The position numbers and the translations under genes were made by a program. The notes beneath the pieces are model-generated. The model was not told the origin of the DNA and ran no database searches. It saw only the letters and a program-made list of their open reading frames with translations. A stretch of 64,000 nt of DNA from Sphaerisporangium corydalis (GTDB lineage Bacteria; Actinomycetota; Actinomycetes; Streptosporangiales; Streptosporangiaceae), in NCBI RefSeq assembly GCF_025506355.1, contig NZ_JANZYP010000047.1, positions 1 through 64,000 on the forward strand, read 5' to 3'. This document shows positions 32,530-43,926 of this stretch, in pieces; positions within the stretch are counted from its first letter, which is position 1, and the number at the start of each line of letters is the position of its first letter.

Positions 32530-32871
32530 ATGAAGCTGCGGCTGGCGCGGCGGGCGTTCGGTGACGCCGTCGTCGTGGCTGTCGAGGGTGAGCTCGACCT
32601 GTTCACCGCGCCGTTCCTCCGCGACGAGGTGCGCGACGCCATCAAGCAGGACAGCAACCGCCTGGTGCTCGATCTCGCCGCCCTGTCCTTCATGGATTCG
32701 AGCGGGCTGTCGGTGCTGATCGAGGCGTGGCGGCTGGCGACCGGCGAGGGCGGCGGCGTCTCCCTGGCGGCCCCGCAGGCGCCCGTGGCCCGCATCCTGC
32801 GCACGACCGGGCTCGACCGGCGCATCAAGGTCTACCCCGACGTCGACACGGCCATTTCCGGGGAGATTTGA
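32530..32871 (+). CDS. STAS-domain anti-sigma-factor antagonist
   Basis: 113 residues with GAGGAGG seven bases upstream. The fold is visible as VVAVEGELDLFTAPFLRDEV and LVLDLAALSFMDSSGLSVL, with the phospho-acceptor in DSSGL (about S57/S58), ending ILRTTGLDRRI. It is a second SpoIIAA/RsbV-type protein in the window. It lies alone between the metal transporter and SDR genes, so its partner kinase is elsewhere. Confidence 0.9.
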   Translation: MKLRLARRAFGDAVVVAVEGELDLFTAPFLRDEVRDAIKQDSNRLVLDLAALSFMDSSGLSVLIEAWRLATGEGGGVSLAAPQAPVARILRTTGLDRRIKVYPDVDTAISGEI

Positions 32872-32918
32872 GCCCCCCTTGTAGAACTTCATTCGGTAGC
32901 CACGTTAGGGTCCGGGAT

Positions 32919-33692
32919 ATGGACCTGAACGGAGCAGCAGCAATCATCTCAGGCGGTGCCAGCGGCCTCGGTGAGGCCACCGCACGCGAACTCGCCGGCG
33001 CGGGCGCCACCGTCGTCATCGCCGACCTCAACGCCGAGCGCGGCAAGGCCCTCGCCGACGAGCTGGGCGGCGTGTTCGTGCAGACCGACGTCTCCGACGA
33101 GGCCTCGGTCCAGGCGGCCGTGGACGCCGCCGTCGCCACGGGCAAGCCGCTCCGCGCCGTCGTCAACAGCGCGGGCATCGGCTGGGCCTCCCGCACGGTG
33201 GGCCGGGACGGCTCCCCGCACGACCTGGCCAGCTACCGCAAGGTGATCGACGTCAACCTGATCGGCACCTTCAACCTCATGCGCATCGGCGCTGCGGCGA
33301 TGGCCAGGACCGAGGCCGCCGACGCCGACGGGGCCCGCGGCGTCGTCATCAACACCGCGTCGGTGGCGGGCATCGAGGGCCAGACCGGCCAGGTGGCGTA
33401 CTCGGCCTCCAAGGGCGGCATCATCGGCATGACCCTGCCGGCCGCGCGCGACCTCGCGGCGGTCGGCGTGCGGGTGCTGACGATCGCGCCGGGCATCATC
33501 GACACGCCGATCTACGGCTCGGGCCCGGAGTCCGAGGCGTTCAAGGCCAAGCTGTCCGCGCCGGTGCCGTTCCCCAAGCGGATGGGCCGTGCGTCGGAGT
33601 TCGGCCACCTGGTGCGCGCCCTGGTCGAGAACGACTACATGAACGGCGAGGTCATCCGCTTCGACGGCGGCATCCGCTTCCAGCCCAAGTGA
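32919..33692 (+). CDS. Short-chain dehydrogenase (HSD10/3-hydroxyacyl-CoA-like)
   Basis: 257 residues. SDR motifs: IISGGASGLGEATAREL (GxxxGxG, 10-26), NSAGIGWAS, S148 in NTASVAG, and Y161-SASK-165 for catalysis. The pattern of VAGIEGQTGQVAYSASKGG plus IAPGIIDTPIY resembles the HSD17B10-type 3-hydroxyacyl-CoA dehydrogenases. Next to an enoyl-CoA hydratase, it suggests a fatty-acid or branched-acid beta-oxidation step. Cytoplasmic, NAD+-dependent by motif. The end is duplicated before the hydratase. Confidence 0.88.
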   Translation: MDLNGAAAIISGGASGLGEATARELAGAGATVVIADLNAERGKALADELGGVFVQTDVSDEASVQAAVDAAVATGKPLRAVVNSAGIGWASRTVGRDGSPHDLASYRKVIDVNLIGTFNLMRIGAAAMARTEAADADGARGVVINTASVAGIEGQTGQVAYSASKGGIIGMTLPAARDLAAVGVRVLTIAPGIIDTPIYGSGPESEAFKAKLSAPVPFPKRMGRASEFGHLVRALVENDYMNGEVIRFDGGIRFQPK

Positions 33693-33720
33693 GGCACGCC
33701 CGCTTCCAGCCCTAGTGAGA
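33675..33720 (+). repeat. 26-bp duplication of the SDR 3' end
   Basis: CGCTTCCAGCCCaAGTGAG (33675) recurs as CGCTTCCAGCCCtAGTGAG (33701). The GTG overlapping the stop opens an eight-codon frame (VRHARFQP, stop TAG 33713-33715). A further GTG overlapping it opens a seven-codon frame ending at TAA 33736-33738, two bases before the hydratase GTG. Confidence 0.8.
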
Positions 33721-33740
33721 CCCGCGAACCGGAGGTAAAG

Positions 33741-34505
33741 GTGTCTGACGAGGTTCTCGTCGAGGTGGAGGGCGGCATCGCCGTCATCACGATCAACAGG
33801 CCGAAGGCCAGGAACGCGATCAACGGCGCCGTCGCCCGCGCGGTCGTCGCGGCCCTGGACGAGCTGGAGGAGCGCAAGGACGTCTCCGCGTACGTCCTGA
33901 CCGGCGCGGGCGGCACCTTCTCCGCGGGCATGGACCTGAAGGGGTTCCTGACCGGGGACGTGCCGCTGGTCCCTGGCCGGGGCTTCGGCGGTCTCACCGA
34001 GACGCCGCCGAAGAAGCCCATCGTCGCGGCGGTGGAGGGCTACGCGCTGGCCGGCGGGTTCGAGCTGGTGCTGGCCTGTGACATCGTCGTCGCCTCGGAG
34101 GAGGCGAAGTTCGGCCTGCCCGAGCCCAAGCGCGGCCTGGTCGCGGGGGCGGGCGGGGTGATGCGGCTGCCGCGCCGGATCCCCTACCACGTCGCGATGG
34201 AGATCGCCCTGACCGGCGACCACTTCCCGGCGGCGCGGCTGTACGAGGTCGGGCTGGTCAACAAGATCACCCCGCCAGGGGAGGCGCTGGCGGCGGCCAA
34301 GGAGATCGCGGCCAGGATCGCGGCCAACGCCCCCATGGCGCTGCTGGCGACCAAGCGCGTCATGGTGGAGTCGGCCGACTGGTCGCGCGAGGAGATGTTC
34401 GCCAAGCAGGGGGAGATCATCAACCCGGTGTTCGGCTCCAAGGACGCGACCGAGGGCGCCGTGGCGTTCGCCGAGAAGCGGGCCCCCAACTGGGCGGGAG
34501 AGTGA
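33741..34505 (+). CDS. Enoyl-CoA hydratase/isomerase family protein
   Basis: 254 residues from GTG with GGAGG five bases away. Crotonase features: ITINRPKARNAING, the oxyanion-hole loops AGGTFSAGMDLK and VEGYALAGGFELVLACD, and EAKFGLPEPKRGL (Glu in PEP position). It hydrates or isomerises an acyl-CoA. With the SDR upstream it gives two adjacent beta-oxidation-like steps. A hairpin terminator follows at 34545. Confidence 0.9.
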   Translation: MSDEVLVEVEGGIAVITINRPKARNAINGAVARAVVAALDELEERKDVSAYVLTGAGGTFSAGMDLKGFLTGDVPLVPGRGFGGLTETPPKKPIVAAVEGYALAGGFELVLACDIVVASEEAKFGLPEPKRGLVAGAGGVMRLPRRIPYHVAMEIALTGDHFPAARLYEVGLVNKITPPGEALAAAKEIAARIAANAPMALLATKRVMVESADWSREEMFAKQGEIINPVFGSKDATEGAVAFAEKRAPNWAGE

Positions 34506-34544
34506 CCGCGCCCCTCGGATGACGCCGAGGGCCGCCGCGAGTAG

Positions 34545-34585
34545 GGCGCATGATGCCACCACCGGGTGCAACATGCGCCTTATTC
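34545..34585 (+). terminator. Likely terminator after the hydratase
   Basis: GGCGCATG (34545-34552) pairs with CATGCGCC (34572-34579), with partial inner pairing, then TTATT. The T-tract is weak. Confidence 0.5.
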
Positions 34586-34676
34586 GTGTCTCCGGCGAAA
34601 TCGCGGGTTAAACCGGCGTTGCGTACGGTAAAGGGAGGACCAAGCACGTTCCACGGCACGTCACAAAAGGAGAGCG

Positions 34677-35336
34677 ATGAGCGAGCACGCGACCGGAGTC
34701 GCACCACCGGCCGGGCCGTCGTCGGGAGACGTGGTCAAGCGGCGCGTGGTGGGCCTGGTCACCGGAGCCCTCGGCGCCGCCATCGTCATCTTCCTGCTCG
34801 TGGCCGTCGAGTGGGCCGTGGAGGTCGTCGACTACGTCCTGCCGCAGGACTTCGACCAGTACGGCATCGCCTCCCACGAGGTGAACGGCCTGCGGGGCAT
34901 CCTGCTCGCCCCGTTCCTGCACGCGGGGTTCGCCCACCTGATGGCCAACACCGTCCCCCTGGCCATCCTGGGGTTCCTCGCCGCGCTGCGCGGTCTCGGG
35001 CGGTTCTTCGTGGCCAGCCTGATCATCATCGTGGTGAGCGGGCTCGGGGTATGGTTCTTCAGCCCGCCGGGGCTGACGGTCGGCGCCAGCGGCCTGGTAT
35101 TCGGATATTTCGGCTATGTCGTGACGCGCGGTATGTTCGACAGACACCTGTTCGACATCGTGCTCGGCATCGGGGTGGCCGTCCTGTACTACTCACTGAT
35201 CTGGGGAGTGCTGCCGGGCCAGCCCGGCATTTCCTGGCAGGGGCATCTGTTCGGGCTGGTGGGCGGTGTGTTCGCGGCCTGGGCGCTACGGCGGCGACGG
35301 CGTGCGCGCCGGGTTGAAATTCGCCCCGCCCCCTAA
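34677..35336 (+). CDS. Rhomboid family intramembrane serine protease
   Basis: 219 residues, six hydrophobic segments. The catalytic Ser138 lies in TVGASGLVFG and His190 in WQGHLFGLVGG. The upstream HxxxN (H87-LMAN, oxyanion side) is also present, so all key rhomboid residues are kept. It cleaves transmembrane segments of unidentified substrates. The N-terminal 22 residues are cytoplasmic and Ala/Pro-rich. GGAG-type site (AAAGGAGAG) precedes the ATG. Confidence 0.92.
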   Translation: MSEHATGVAPPAGPSSGDVVKRRVVGLVTGALGAAIVIFLLVAVEWAVEVVDYVLPQDFDQYGIASHEVNGLRGILLAPFLHAGFAHLMANTVPLAILGFLAALRGLGRFFVASLIIIVVSGLGVWFFSPPGLTVGASGLVFGYFGYVVTRGMFDRHLFDIVLGIGVAVLYYSLIWGVLPGQPGISWQGHLFGLVGGVFAAWALRRRRRARRVEIRPAP

Positions 35337-35381
35337 TTGATCACAGAATGGGTGAACAGCCCATTATTTCAGAAAGCACAC

Positions 35382-35417
35382 CGTTAAAGATCCTTAACTA
35401 GTCGTGACCGGGGTCAC
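35382..35417 (+). promoter_or_regulatory. Two dyads upstream of the BlaI-type gene
   Basis: GTTAA-AGATCC-TTAAC (35382-35397) is followed by GTGACC-GG-GGTCAC (35404-35417), a perfect 6-bp-arm palindrome ending 18 bases before the start. Either could be the repressor's own operator. Confidence 0.5.
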
Positions 35418-35434
35418 TGGGAGAGAATGTCGGC

Positions 35435-35845
35435 GTGAACAATCTGGGATCTTTGGAGCGCGCCATCATGGAAGTGCTCTGGGATTCCCCAGTACCCCTG
35501 CTCGTCCGCGAGCTTCAGGGGGTGCTGAACGACGGCGGCGGCCGGCCGCTCGCGTACACGACGGTGCAGACCGTCGCCGAGCGACTGGTCAGGAAGGGCC
35601 TGCTGAGCCGCACGACCGACCGTAAGGCCTTCCGGTACTCCGCCAGCCGCTCGCGCGGCGAACACGTCACAGCGGTCATGCTGGAGGCCCTGGCGGAGAG
35701 CCAGGACCGGGCGCCGGTGCTCTCCTGCTTCGCCCAGAGCGTCGAACTCGACGACGCGCTGCGGCTGCTGGAGGAGCTGGCCCGCCGCACGGGCGGGCAC
35801 AGGCACCCCGGCGGCCCCGGATGGGTGCCGCCGCCCTCGTCCTAG
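35435..35845 (+). CDS. BlaI/MecI/CopY family transcriptional regulator
   Basis: 136 residues from GTG. The winged helix is clear: LGSLERAIMEVLWDSP (about 4-19), AYTTVQTVAERLVRKGLLSR and KAFRYSASRSRGEH, followed by a dimerisation segment ending VELDDALRLLEELARR. Typical partners are membrane metalloprotease (BlaR/MecR) genes, but none is adjacent. The C-terminal 20 residues are Gly/Pro-rich. A palindrome directly upstream suggests autoregulation. Confidence 0.9.
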   Translation: MNNLGSLERAIMEVLWDSPVPLLVRELQGVLNDGGGRPLAYTTVQTVAERLVRKGLLSRTTDRKAFRYSASRSRGEHVTAVMLEALAESQDRAPVLSCFAQSVELDDALRLLEELARRTGGHRHPGGPGWVPPPSS

Positions 35846-35863
35846 ACCGGGGGTCGCCCCAGG

Positions 35864-38303
<2,440 letters not shown>

Positions 38304-38472
38304 TCTCGGCCGCCTCCCTTTCTTGAAGTCAAAGCCTTGATGTCGAGATACCGGCGGGTCATATTCAACCCCCTCGGCGGAAGTGCTCCGCCTCCGGACC
38401 CGCCGGAACACGATCCGCCCTGGTGGGGGGCGCCGCTCCGGTGGTGGTGCCGAACGCGGAAGAATACCGCTC

Positions 38473-39126
38473 GTGGATGCCGCTCCGAGCCCGCCGTCCT
38501 TCGCCGGGCTTCGCCGTACATACGAGGGACAGCCTCTGAGAGAGGCCGACCTCGCCGCCGATCCTGTGACGCAGTTCTCCGCCTGGTTCGCCGACGCCGT
38601 CGAGGCCGGGCTTCCCGAGCCGAACGCCCTGGTGCTGGCGACCGCCTCCGCCGGGGGCAGGCCGACCGCCAGGACCGTGCTGCTCAAGGCCTTCGACCAG
38701 GAGGGATTCGTCTTCTTCACCAACTACGAGTCGCGCAAGGGCCGCGACCTCACCGAGAACCCGAGGGCCGGGCTGGTGTTCCCGTGGCACCCGCTGCGGC
38801 GCCAGGTGCGCGTGGAGGGCCAGGTGGTGCGGCTCCCGAGAGAGGACTCCGCCGCCTACTTCCACTCCCGCCCGTACGGGTCGCGCATCGGGGCGTGGGC
38901 CTCGCGGCAGTCGGCGGTCGTGCCGTCCCGGGAGTCGCTGGACGAGCGCTACCGCGAGCTGGCCGAGCGCTGGCCCGAGGAACCGCCGATGCCCGACTTC
39001 TGGGGCGGCTTCCGTGTCGTGCCGTCGGAGGTGGAGTTCTGGCAGGGGCAGGTCGACCGCATGCACGACCGGCTGCGCTACCGCCGGTCGGGTGACGCCT
39101 GGGTGGTGGAACGCCTGGCCCCCTGA
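38473..39126 (+). CDS. pdxH: Pyridoxine/pyridoxamine 5'-phosphate oxidase
   Basis: 217 residues from GTG 38473 (V-DAAPSPPSF), where the conserved FAGLRRTYEGQPLREADL block begins shortly after; an in-frame GTG at 38383 would add an Arg-rich stretch. FMN/PLP site motifs include FVFFTNYESRKGRDL, HPLRRQVRVEG and the C-terminal MHDRLRYRR. It makes PLP from PNP/PMP with O2. It is divergent from citrate synthase; the MFS gene follows 70 bases on. Confidence 0.93.
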   Translation: MDAAPSPPSFAGLRRTYEGQPLREADLAADPVTQFSAWFADAVEAGLPEPNALVLATASAGGRPTARTVLLKAFDQEGFVFFTNYESRKGRDLTENPRAGLVFPWHPLRRQVRVEGQVVRLPREDSAAYFHSRPYGSRIGAWASRQSAVVPSRESLDERYRELAERWPEEPPMPDFWGGFRVVPSEVEFWQGQVDRMHDRLRYRRSGDAWVVERLAP

Positions 39127-39196
39127 CAGGTCACCTGACACCCGTGGGTAGGGTGCCCGGATACGTGCGAGATGCGCGGTTCTGCCGAGGAGGGGA

Positions 39197-40453
39197 ATGC
39201 CGGGGGTCCAGTCAGGCCTGAGACGCGTCGCCGTGGACACCCGGCCGTTGCGCGTGCCCGCGTACCGGCGGCTGCTGCTGGGCCAGGGCGTCTCGTTCAT
39301 CGGCTTCCAGCTCACCTCGGTGGCGGTCAGCGCCCAGGTGTACGACATCACCGGGTCCTCGCTGTGGGTGGGGCTGCTGGGCCCGGCGAACCTCATCCCG
39401 CTGGTCGTCTTCGGGCTGTGGGGCGGCGCCGTCGCCGACGCGGTCGACCGTCGCAGGCTGCTGCTCTGGGGCTCGTTGGTCGCCTGGACCGCTACCCTGG
39501 CCCTGCTCGTCCATGCCTGGACGGACATGCGGAACGTCTACCTGGTCCTGGCCATCGTGGCCGTGCAGTCGACCGGGTTCGCGATCACCTCCCCGGTGCG
39601 CGGCGCGATCATCCCAAGGCTCGTGCCCGCCGAGCGCGTCGCCGCGGCCAACACCCTGAACTTCCTGGTGAGCAGCGTCGGCACCGTCCTCGGGCCGCTG
39701 CTGGCCGGCATCGTGCTCGCCAAGCACGGGTACACCATGGCGTACCTCATCGACGTGCTCCTGTTCGGCGCCGGCTTCTACGCGGCCGCGCGACTGCCGC
39801 GCCTGCGGCCCCTCGGGGAGATCTCCCGGCCCGGCCTGCGGTCGGTGGTCGACGGGCTCCGGTACATCGCGGGCCAGCCGATCGTGATGATGTCCTTCGT
39901 GGTGGACATCATCGCCATGGCGTTCGCGATGCCCCGGGCCCTCTACCCGCAGATCGCCGCCGAGCGCTTCGGCGGGTCGGCCATCGCGTTCGGCTGGCTG
40001 TCGGCCAGCCTGGCCATCGGCGCGGTCGTGGCCGGGCTGCTGTCGGGGTGGGTCGGGCGGGTGCGCCGCCAGGGGATGGCGCTCACCGTCGTCATCGCGC
40101 TCTGGGGCCTGACGGTCGCCGGGGCCGCGTTCGCGCAGCCGCTGTGGCTGATCGTCGCTCTGCTGGCGGTCGGCGGCGCCATCGACCTGGTGTCGGCCGT
40201 CTGGCGGCAGACGATCCTGCAGACCTACGCCCCCGACGAGATGCGCGGGCGCATGCAGGGGGTGTTCATGGTCGTGGTCGCGGGCGGGCCCAGGATCGGC
40301 GACCTGCGGGCGGGGGCGACGGCCAGCGCCTTCGGGCTCGTCCCCGCCTGGGCGGGCGGCGGGCTGCTCTGCGCGGTGATCGTGGTGGCCACCGGCCTCG
40401 CCGTGCCGGCCTTCAGGAGGTACGACGCGGTGGCGGAGCGCCTCAAGCGGTGA
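39197..40453 (+). CDS. MFS transporter, EntS-like
   Basis: 418 residues with 11-12 hydrophobic segments. GAGGAGGGG precedes the ATG. Motifs fit the MFS_3/EntS group: RRLLLGQGVSFIGFQLTSVA at the first helix, GAVADAVDRRRLLLW (loop 2-3 motif A variant) and PDEMRGRMQGVF in the second half. Members export siderophores and drugs. It is followed 270 bases later by a DtxR/IdeR-like gene, so an iron link is possible but not shown. Confidence 0.88.
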   Translation: MPGVQSGLRRVAVDTRPLRVPAYRRLLLGQGVSFIGFQLTSVAVSAQVYDITGSSLWVGLLGPANLIPLVVFGLWGGAVADAVDRRRLLLWGSLVAWTATLALLVHAWTDMRNVYLVLAIVAVQSTGFAITSPVRGAIIPRLVPAERVAAANTLNFLVSSVGTVLGPLLAGIVLAKHGYTMAYLIDVLLFGAGFYAAARLPRLRPLGEISRPGLRSVVDGLRYIAGQPIVMMSFVVDIIAMAFAMPRALYPQIAAERFGGSAIAFGWLSASLAIGAVVAGLLSGWVGRVRRQGMALTVVIALWGLTVAGAAFAQPLWLIVALLAVGGAIDLVSAVWRQTILQTYAPDEMRGRMQGVFMVVVAGGPRIGDLRAGATASAFGLVPAWAGGGLLCAVIVVATGLAVPAFRRYDAVAERLKR

Positions 40454-40643
40454 GATCACCCCGCTCTGGACGACGAGGGGCGAAAGATCACGTTATGGGC
40501 GTTCGCGCGACGCGGTCGGTAAAGAGTGAGATCCTGGTGGAGGAGTCACGTCCTCCCACTGCTCGCGGTCGTCCGCAATCCCGGGCCGTTCTGTCAGTAG
40601 GTCTGCGTAAGCTCTGCTCAGACGCCGGATCCGCGCCCTTGCG

Positions 40644-40655
40644 GGGAACGTTCCC
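40644..40655. promoter_or_regulatory. Perfect 12-bp palindrome upstream of the IdeR-like gene
   Basis: GGGAACGTTCCC at 40644-40655 lies in the 270-base MFS/IdeR gap, about 70 bases before the IdeR-like start. The gap has no other gene. It does not match a DtxR iron box, so its binder is unknown. Confidence 0.4.
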
Positions 40656-40723
40656 GGCCTGTTCGGACGCGGCCCCGAAGCCCAGGAGCCGGACGTAGCA
40701 TCGATAGTTGGAGGGGAGGGGCT

Positions 40724-41428
40724 TTGACCGCACACGGCCTTATCGACACCACCGAAATGTATCTCCGCACCATCTTCGAGCTGGAAGAGGAGGGGATCAC
40801 TCCTCTGCGGGCCCGCATCGCCGAGCGCCTGCAGCAGAGCGGCCCGACGGTCAGCCAGACGGTGGCCCGCATGGAGCGCGACGGACTCGTCCGCGTCGAG
40901 GGTGACCGCCATCTGACCATGACCGACCTCGGCCGCACGCTGGCGACCCGGGTGATGCGCAAGCACCGCCTGGCGGAGTGCCTCCTCACCCAGGTCATCG
41001 GGCTCCCGTGGGAGGAGGTCCATGTCGAGGCCTGCCGCTGGGAGCACGTCATGTCCGAGTCGGTGGAGGCCCGGCTGGTCAGCCTGCTCGGCAACCCGCA
41101 GGAGTGCCCGCACGGCAATCCCATCCCCGGGCTCGACGAGCTGGGGGTGAAGGAGCCTGATCTGTCCGCCCATGAGGTGATCTCCGCCATGGCCGATCTG
41201 GCCGGACCCGGAGATATACCCGTGGTGGTCCGCCGAATTAGCGAACAAGTGCAAAGTGATCCCGCTGTGATGCTTAAACTCAAGCAAGTTGGGATACAAC
41301 CCGGACGCGAGGTGACGCTCGCGGCGAGCGACGACGGTGTACGGGTGACGGGTGACGATGAAGCGCACAACATTCCCGCGGACTTCTCGCGTGATGTCGC
41401 CGCGCACGTCTTCGTGGCCAGACGCTGA
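40724..41428 (+). CDS. DtxR/IdeR family iron-dependent repressor
   Basis: 234 residues from TTG 40724, with GGAGGGG ahead. The N-terminal winged helix reads LIDTTEMYLRTIFELEEEGI, then LQQSGPTVSQTVARMERDGL. The metal-binding dimer domain keeps HRLAECLL and VEACRWEHVMSE (Cys, Glu, His ligands) plus ECPHGNPIPG. The C-terminal FeoA/SH3-like domain (about 160-234) is present. It should repress iron-uptake genes when Fe2+ is bound. No iron box was found adjacent, but targets are likely elsewhere. Confidence 0.93.
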   Translation: MTAHGLIDTTEMYLRTIFELEEEGITPLRARIAERLQQSGPTVSQTVARMERDGLVRVEGDRHLTMTDLGRTLATRVMRKHRLAECLLTQVIGLPWEEVHVEACRWEHVMSESVEARLVSLLGNPQECPHGNPIPGLDELGVKEPDLSAHEVISAMADLAGPGDIPVVVRRISEQVQSDPAVMLKLKQVGIQPGREVTLAASDDGVRVTGDDEAHNIPADFSRDVAAHVFVARR

Positions 41429-41596
41429 CGATCCAGGGCGTGCTTGGTTGGTTCCCACCGAGGGGTCTCCCCTTCCCTACTTCGACACCCCGGCCTTCTC
41501 GGAGCCTCCGGGTGGACGCCGCCTAGCCGTCGAGGCTGCCGCAGGAGCGCACGTGGTCCTCTTTTCGAACGACCCTCGTCGAGGGGTGGCCCCCAG

Positions 41597-43825
41597 ATGA
41601 AGCGATGGGGGGACCTTTCGCAAGACTCCGCCGACCACATGACGGCGGGCAATGTCCTCGATCATGCCGAGATGGCCGTCGTCGTCACCGACCGCTTCAG
41701 CAACGTGCTCTATTGGAACCCGTTCGCCGAGCGCCTGTTCGGGCGCCCCGACCGGCCCGTGGGCGCCGACCAGACCGTCCTGTCCTTAGGCATCATGGAG
41801 AAGGACCACCCCCTCGCCGTCGAGCTCGCCAAGCACGTGCTCAAGGGCGGGGTCTGGGAGGGCACCTTCGACGTCGCGCGCGCCGACGGCACGATCATCT
41901 ACGTCCGCGCCCAGGCGGTCCCCCTGCGTCACCCGTCCGGCGCGGTCACCGGCATCGTGATCACCGCCCGCGAGGCGATGCGCAGCAACGAGCGGGAGAA
42001 GGACCGCTTCGGCCTGCTTGAGCGCATCGGCGAGCGGCTCGCCAGCTCGCTGTACGTCGAGGAGACGCTCAACCGGGTCGCCGAGATGCTGGTGCCCCAG
42101 TTCGCCGACCACTGCTTCATCGAGCTGACCGAGGGCGACCGGCTGGTCCGCAAGGTCTCCACCCACGTCCAGGGCTGGACGCCCCCGCCCGGCACCTGGC
42201 GCCCGGTCGGCTCGGAGATCCGCTACCCCGCGGGCCACTACGCCGAGATCGCCCTGCGCCGCCAGGAGACGATCATCGTCGAGGACTTCGCGCAGATGAG
42301 CTACCCCTCGCCCAGCGAGGAGAGCAGCCGGCTGTGCGGCGAGATCGGCATGACCTCCGCCATCGTGGCCCCGCTGTGCGCGCGCGGCGAGACGCTCGGC
42401 TTGATGTACCTCGGCATGTCCAACCTCACCGACCGGCGCTCGCCGCACTACGACGCCTTCGACCGCGACTTCGTCGGCGCCATCGCCACCCGTGTCGCGA
42501 TAGCGGTGGACAACGCCCTGCTGTTCGAGGAGGAACGGCACACCGCCGAGTCCTTCCAGAAGTACCTGCTCCCGCGCGAGCTCCCCCAGCTCGACGGCCT
42601 GGAGATCGCGGTCCGCTACTACCCCGCCGCCCCGCTCGCCTCGCACGGCCAGGGCATCCAGACCCAGGTCGGTGGCGACTGGTACGACGTGATCCCGCTG
42701 TCCGCCGGCCGGGTCGGCATCGTGATCGGCGACGTCGAGGGCAGGGGCGCCAAGGCAGCTGCGGTCATGGGCCAGCTCAGGGCCGCGCTGCGCGCCTTCG
42801 CCCAGGACGACAAGTCCCCGGCCGACATCCTGGCCCGGCTCAACGAGTGGACGCGCATCATCGCCGCGCCCGAGCACGACGACTACGGCGCCGACGTCAG
42901 CACCCCGCCGATCGTCACCTGCCAGTACCTCGTGTACGACGCGTGGTCGCGGCAGCTCTCGTTCGCCAACGCCGGCCACGCGCCGCCGCTGCTCATCGTC
43001 GACGGCATGGTCACCGAGCTCGACATCCTGGAGGTCGGCCAGCCGCTCGGCGTCAACGCCAAGGGCATGCACGCCGACCTGGTCTACAAGGAGGAGAACC
43101 GCGTCCTGCCGCCCGGCGCCGCGCTCCTGCTCTACACCGACGGCCTGGTCGACCGGCGCCCGGTGCGCGAGTCGGGCGAGACGCCGCTGACCGACGACGA
43201 GACCCTCAGCATCCTGTGCGAGAAGGTCGCCAAGGCCTCCTCGGAGACCGTCGAGCGCATCGCCGACGCCGCCACGGTCGCGGTCCCCGGCGAGATCGAC
43301 GACGACATGGCGATCCTGGTGATCCGGTCGGCGGGCAAGGAGCTCAAGTACGAGGAGCGCACCTTCCCCGCCCAGCCGATCATGGTGGGGGAGGCCCGGC
43401 GCATGGCGTCGGAGGCGTTCGCGAACTGGGGGGTGCCCGAGGAGCGGTCCGAGCTGGCCTGCCTGCTGGTCTCCGAGGTCGCGACCAACGTCGTGCTGCA
43501 CGCCGCCAGCGCCAGCGTCCCGCGCAGGGAACTGGTGCTCGACGGCCCGCCGCTGCCGTTCGACGAGTCGTGGGACGTGCCCGGCTTCGACAACGAGATC
43601 GTCAACGAGAAGGAGTTCACGCTCCGGCTCCGGCGGGGCGAGGAGTCCATCTGGGTCGAGGTCTTCGACCAGGACCTCCGGCTGCCCCGCATCCGCAGCG
43701 CCGGCGAGAACGACGAGGGCGGCCGAGGCCTGTACCTCGTCGACCAGCTCGCCCGCCGCTGGGGCTCCCGCCCCACCAAGGAAGGCAAGGCCGTCTGGTT
43801 CGAAATCCCCACCCGAGGCCGCTGA
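41597..43825 (+). CDS. PAS-GAF-SpoIIE phosphatase-HATPase partner-switch protein
   Basis: 742 residues from ATG 41597. Domains in order: PAS (about 20-130, MAVVVTDRFSNVLYWNPFAE); GAF (about 150-310); SpoIIE-type PP2C phosphatase (about 320-540, VGGDWYDVIPL, GDVEGRGAKAAAVMGQLR, LLYTDGLVDRR); HATPase_c of the RsbW type (about 560-742, LLVSEVATNVVLHA, GGRGLYLVDQLA). It combines a sensor, a phosphatase for STAS proteins and a kinase for them. That arrangement makes a self-contained stress switch. Likely clients are STAS proteins such as those at 27327 and 32530. Confidence 0.92.
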   Translation: MKRWGDLSQDSADHMTAGNVLDHAEMAVVVTDRFSNVLYWNPFAERLFGRPDRPVGADQTVLSLGIMEKDHPLAVELAKHVLKGGVWEGTFDVARADGTIIYVRAQAVPLRHPSGAVTGIVITAREAMRSNEREKDRFGLLERIGERLASSLYVEETLNRVAEMLVPQFADHCFIELTEGDRLVRKVSTHVQGWTPPPGTWRPVGSEIRYPAGHYAEIALRRQETIIVEDFAQMSYPSPSEESSRLCGEIGMTSAIVAPLCARGETLGLMYLGMSNLTDRRSPHYDAFDRDFVGAIATRVAIAVDNALLFEEERHTAESFQKYLLPRELPQLDGLEIAVRYYPAAPLASHGQGIQTQVGGDWYDVIPLSAGRVGIVIGDVEGRGAKAAAVMGQLRAALRAFAQDDKSPADILARLNEWTRIIAAPEHDDYGADVSTPPIVTCQYLVYDAWSRQLSFANAGHAPPLLIVDGMVTELDILEVGQPLGVNAKGMHADLVYKEENRVLPPGAALLLYTDGLVDRRPVRESGETPLTDDETLSILCEKVAKASSETVERIADAATVAVPGEIDDDMAILVIRSAGKELKYEERTFPAQPIMVGEARRMASEAFANWGVPEERSELACLLVSEVATNVVLHAASASVPRRELVLDGPPLPFDESWDVPGFDNEIVNEKEFTLRLRRGEESIWVEVFDQDLRLPRIRSAGENDEGGRGLYLVDQLARRWGSRPTKEGKAVWFEIPTRGR

Positions 43826-43926
43826 CCTCTGGGGACGCGTGACCGCCGACGAGAGCACACCGAGCCCAGAGCGAGAGCCGGATCCCGGGGCCAGGCGATC
43901 CTTTCTCAGCACGGGCCGGGGGACGC

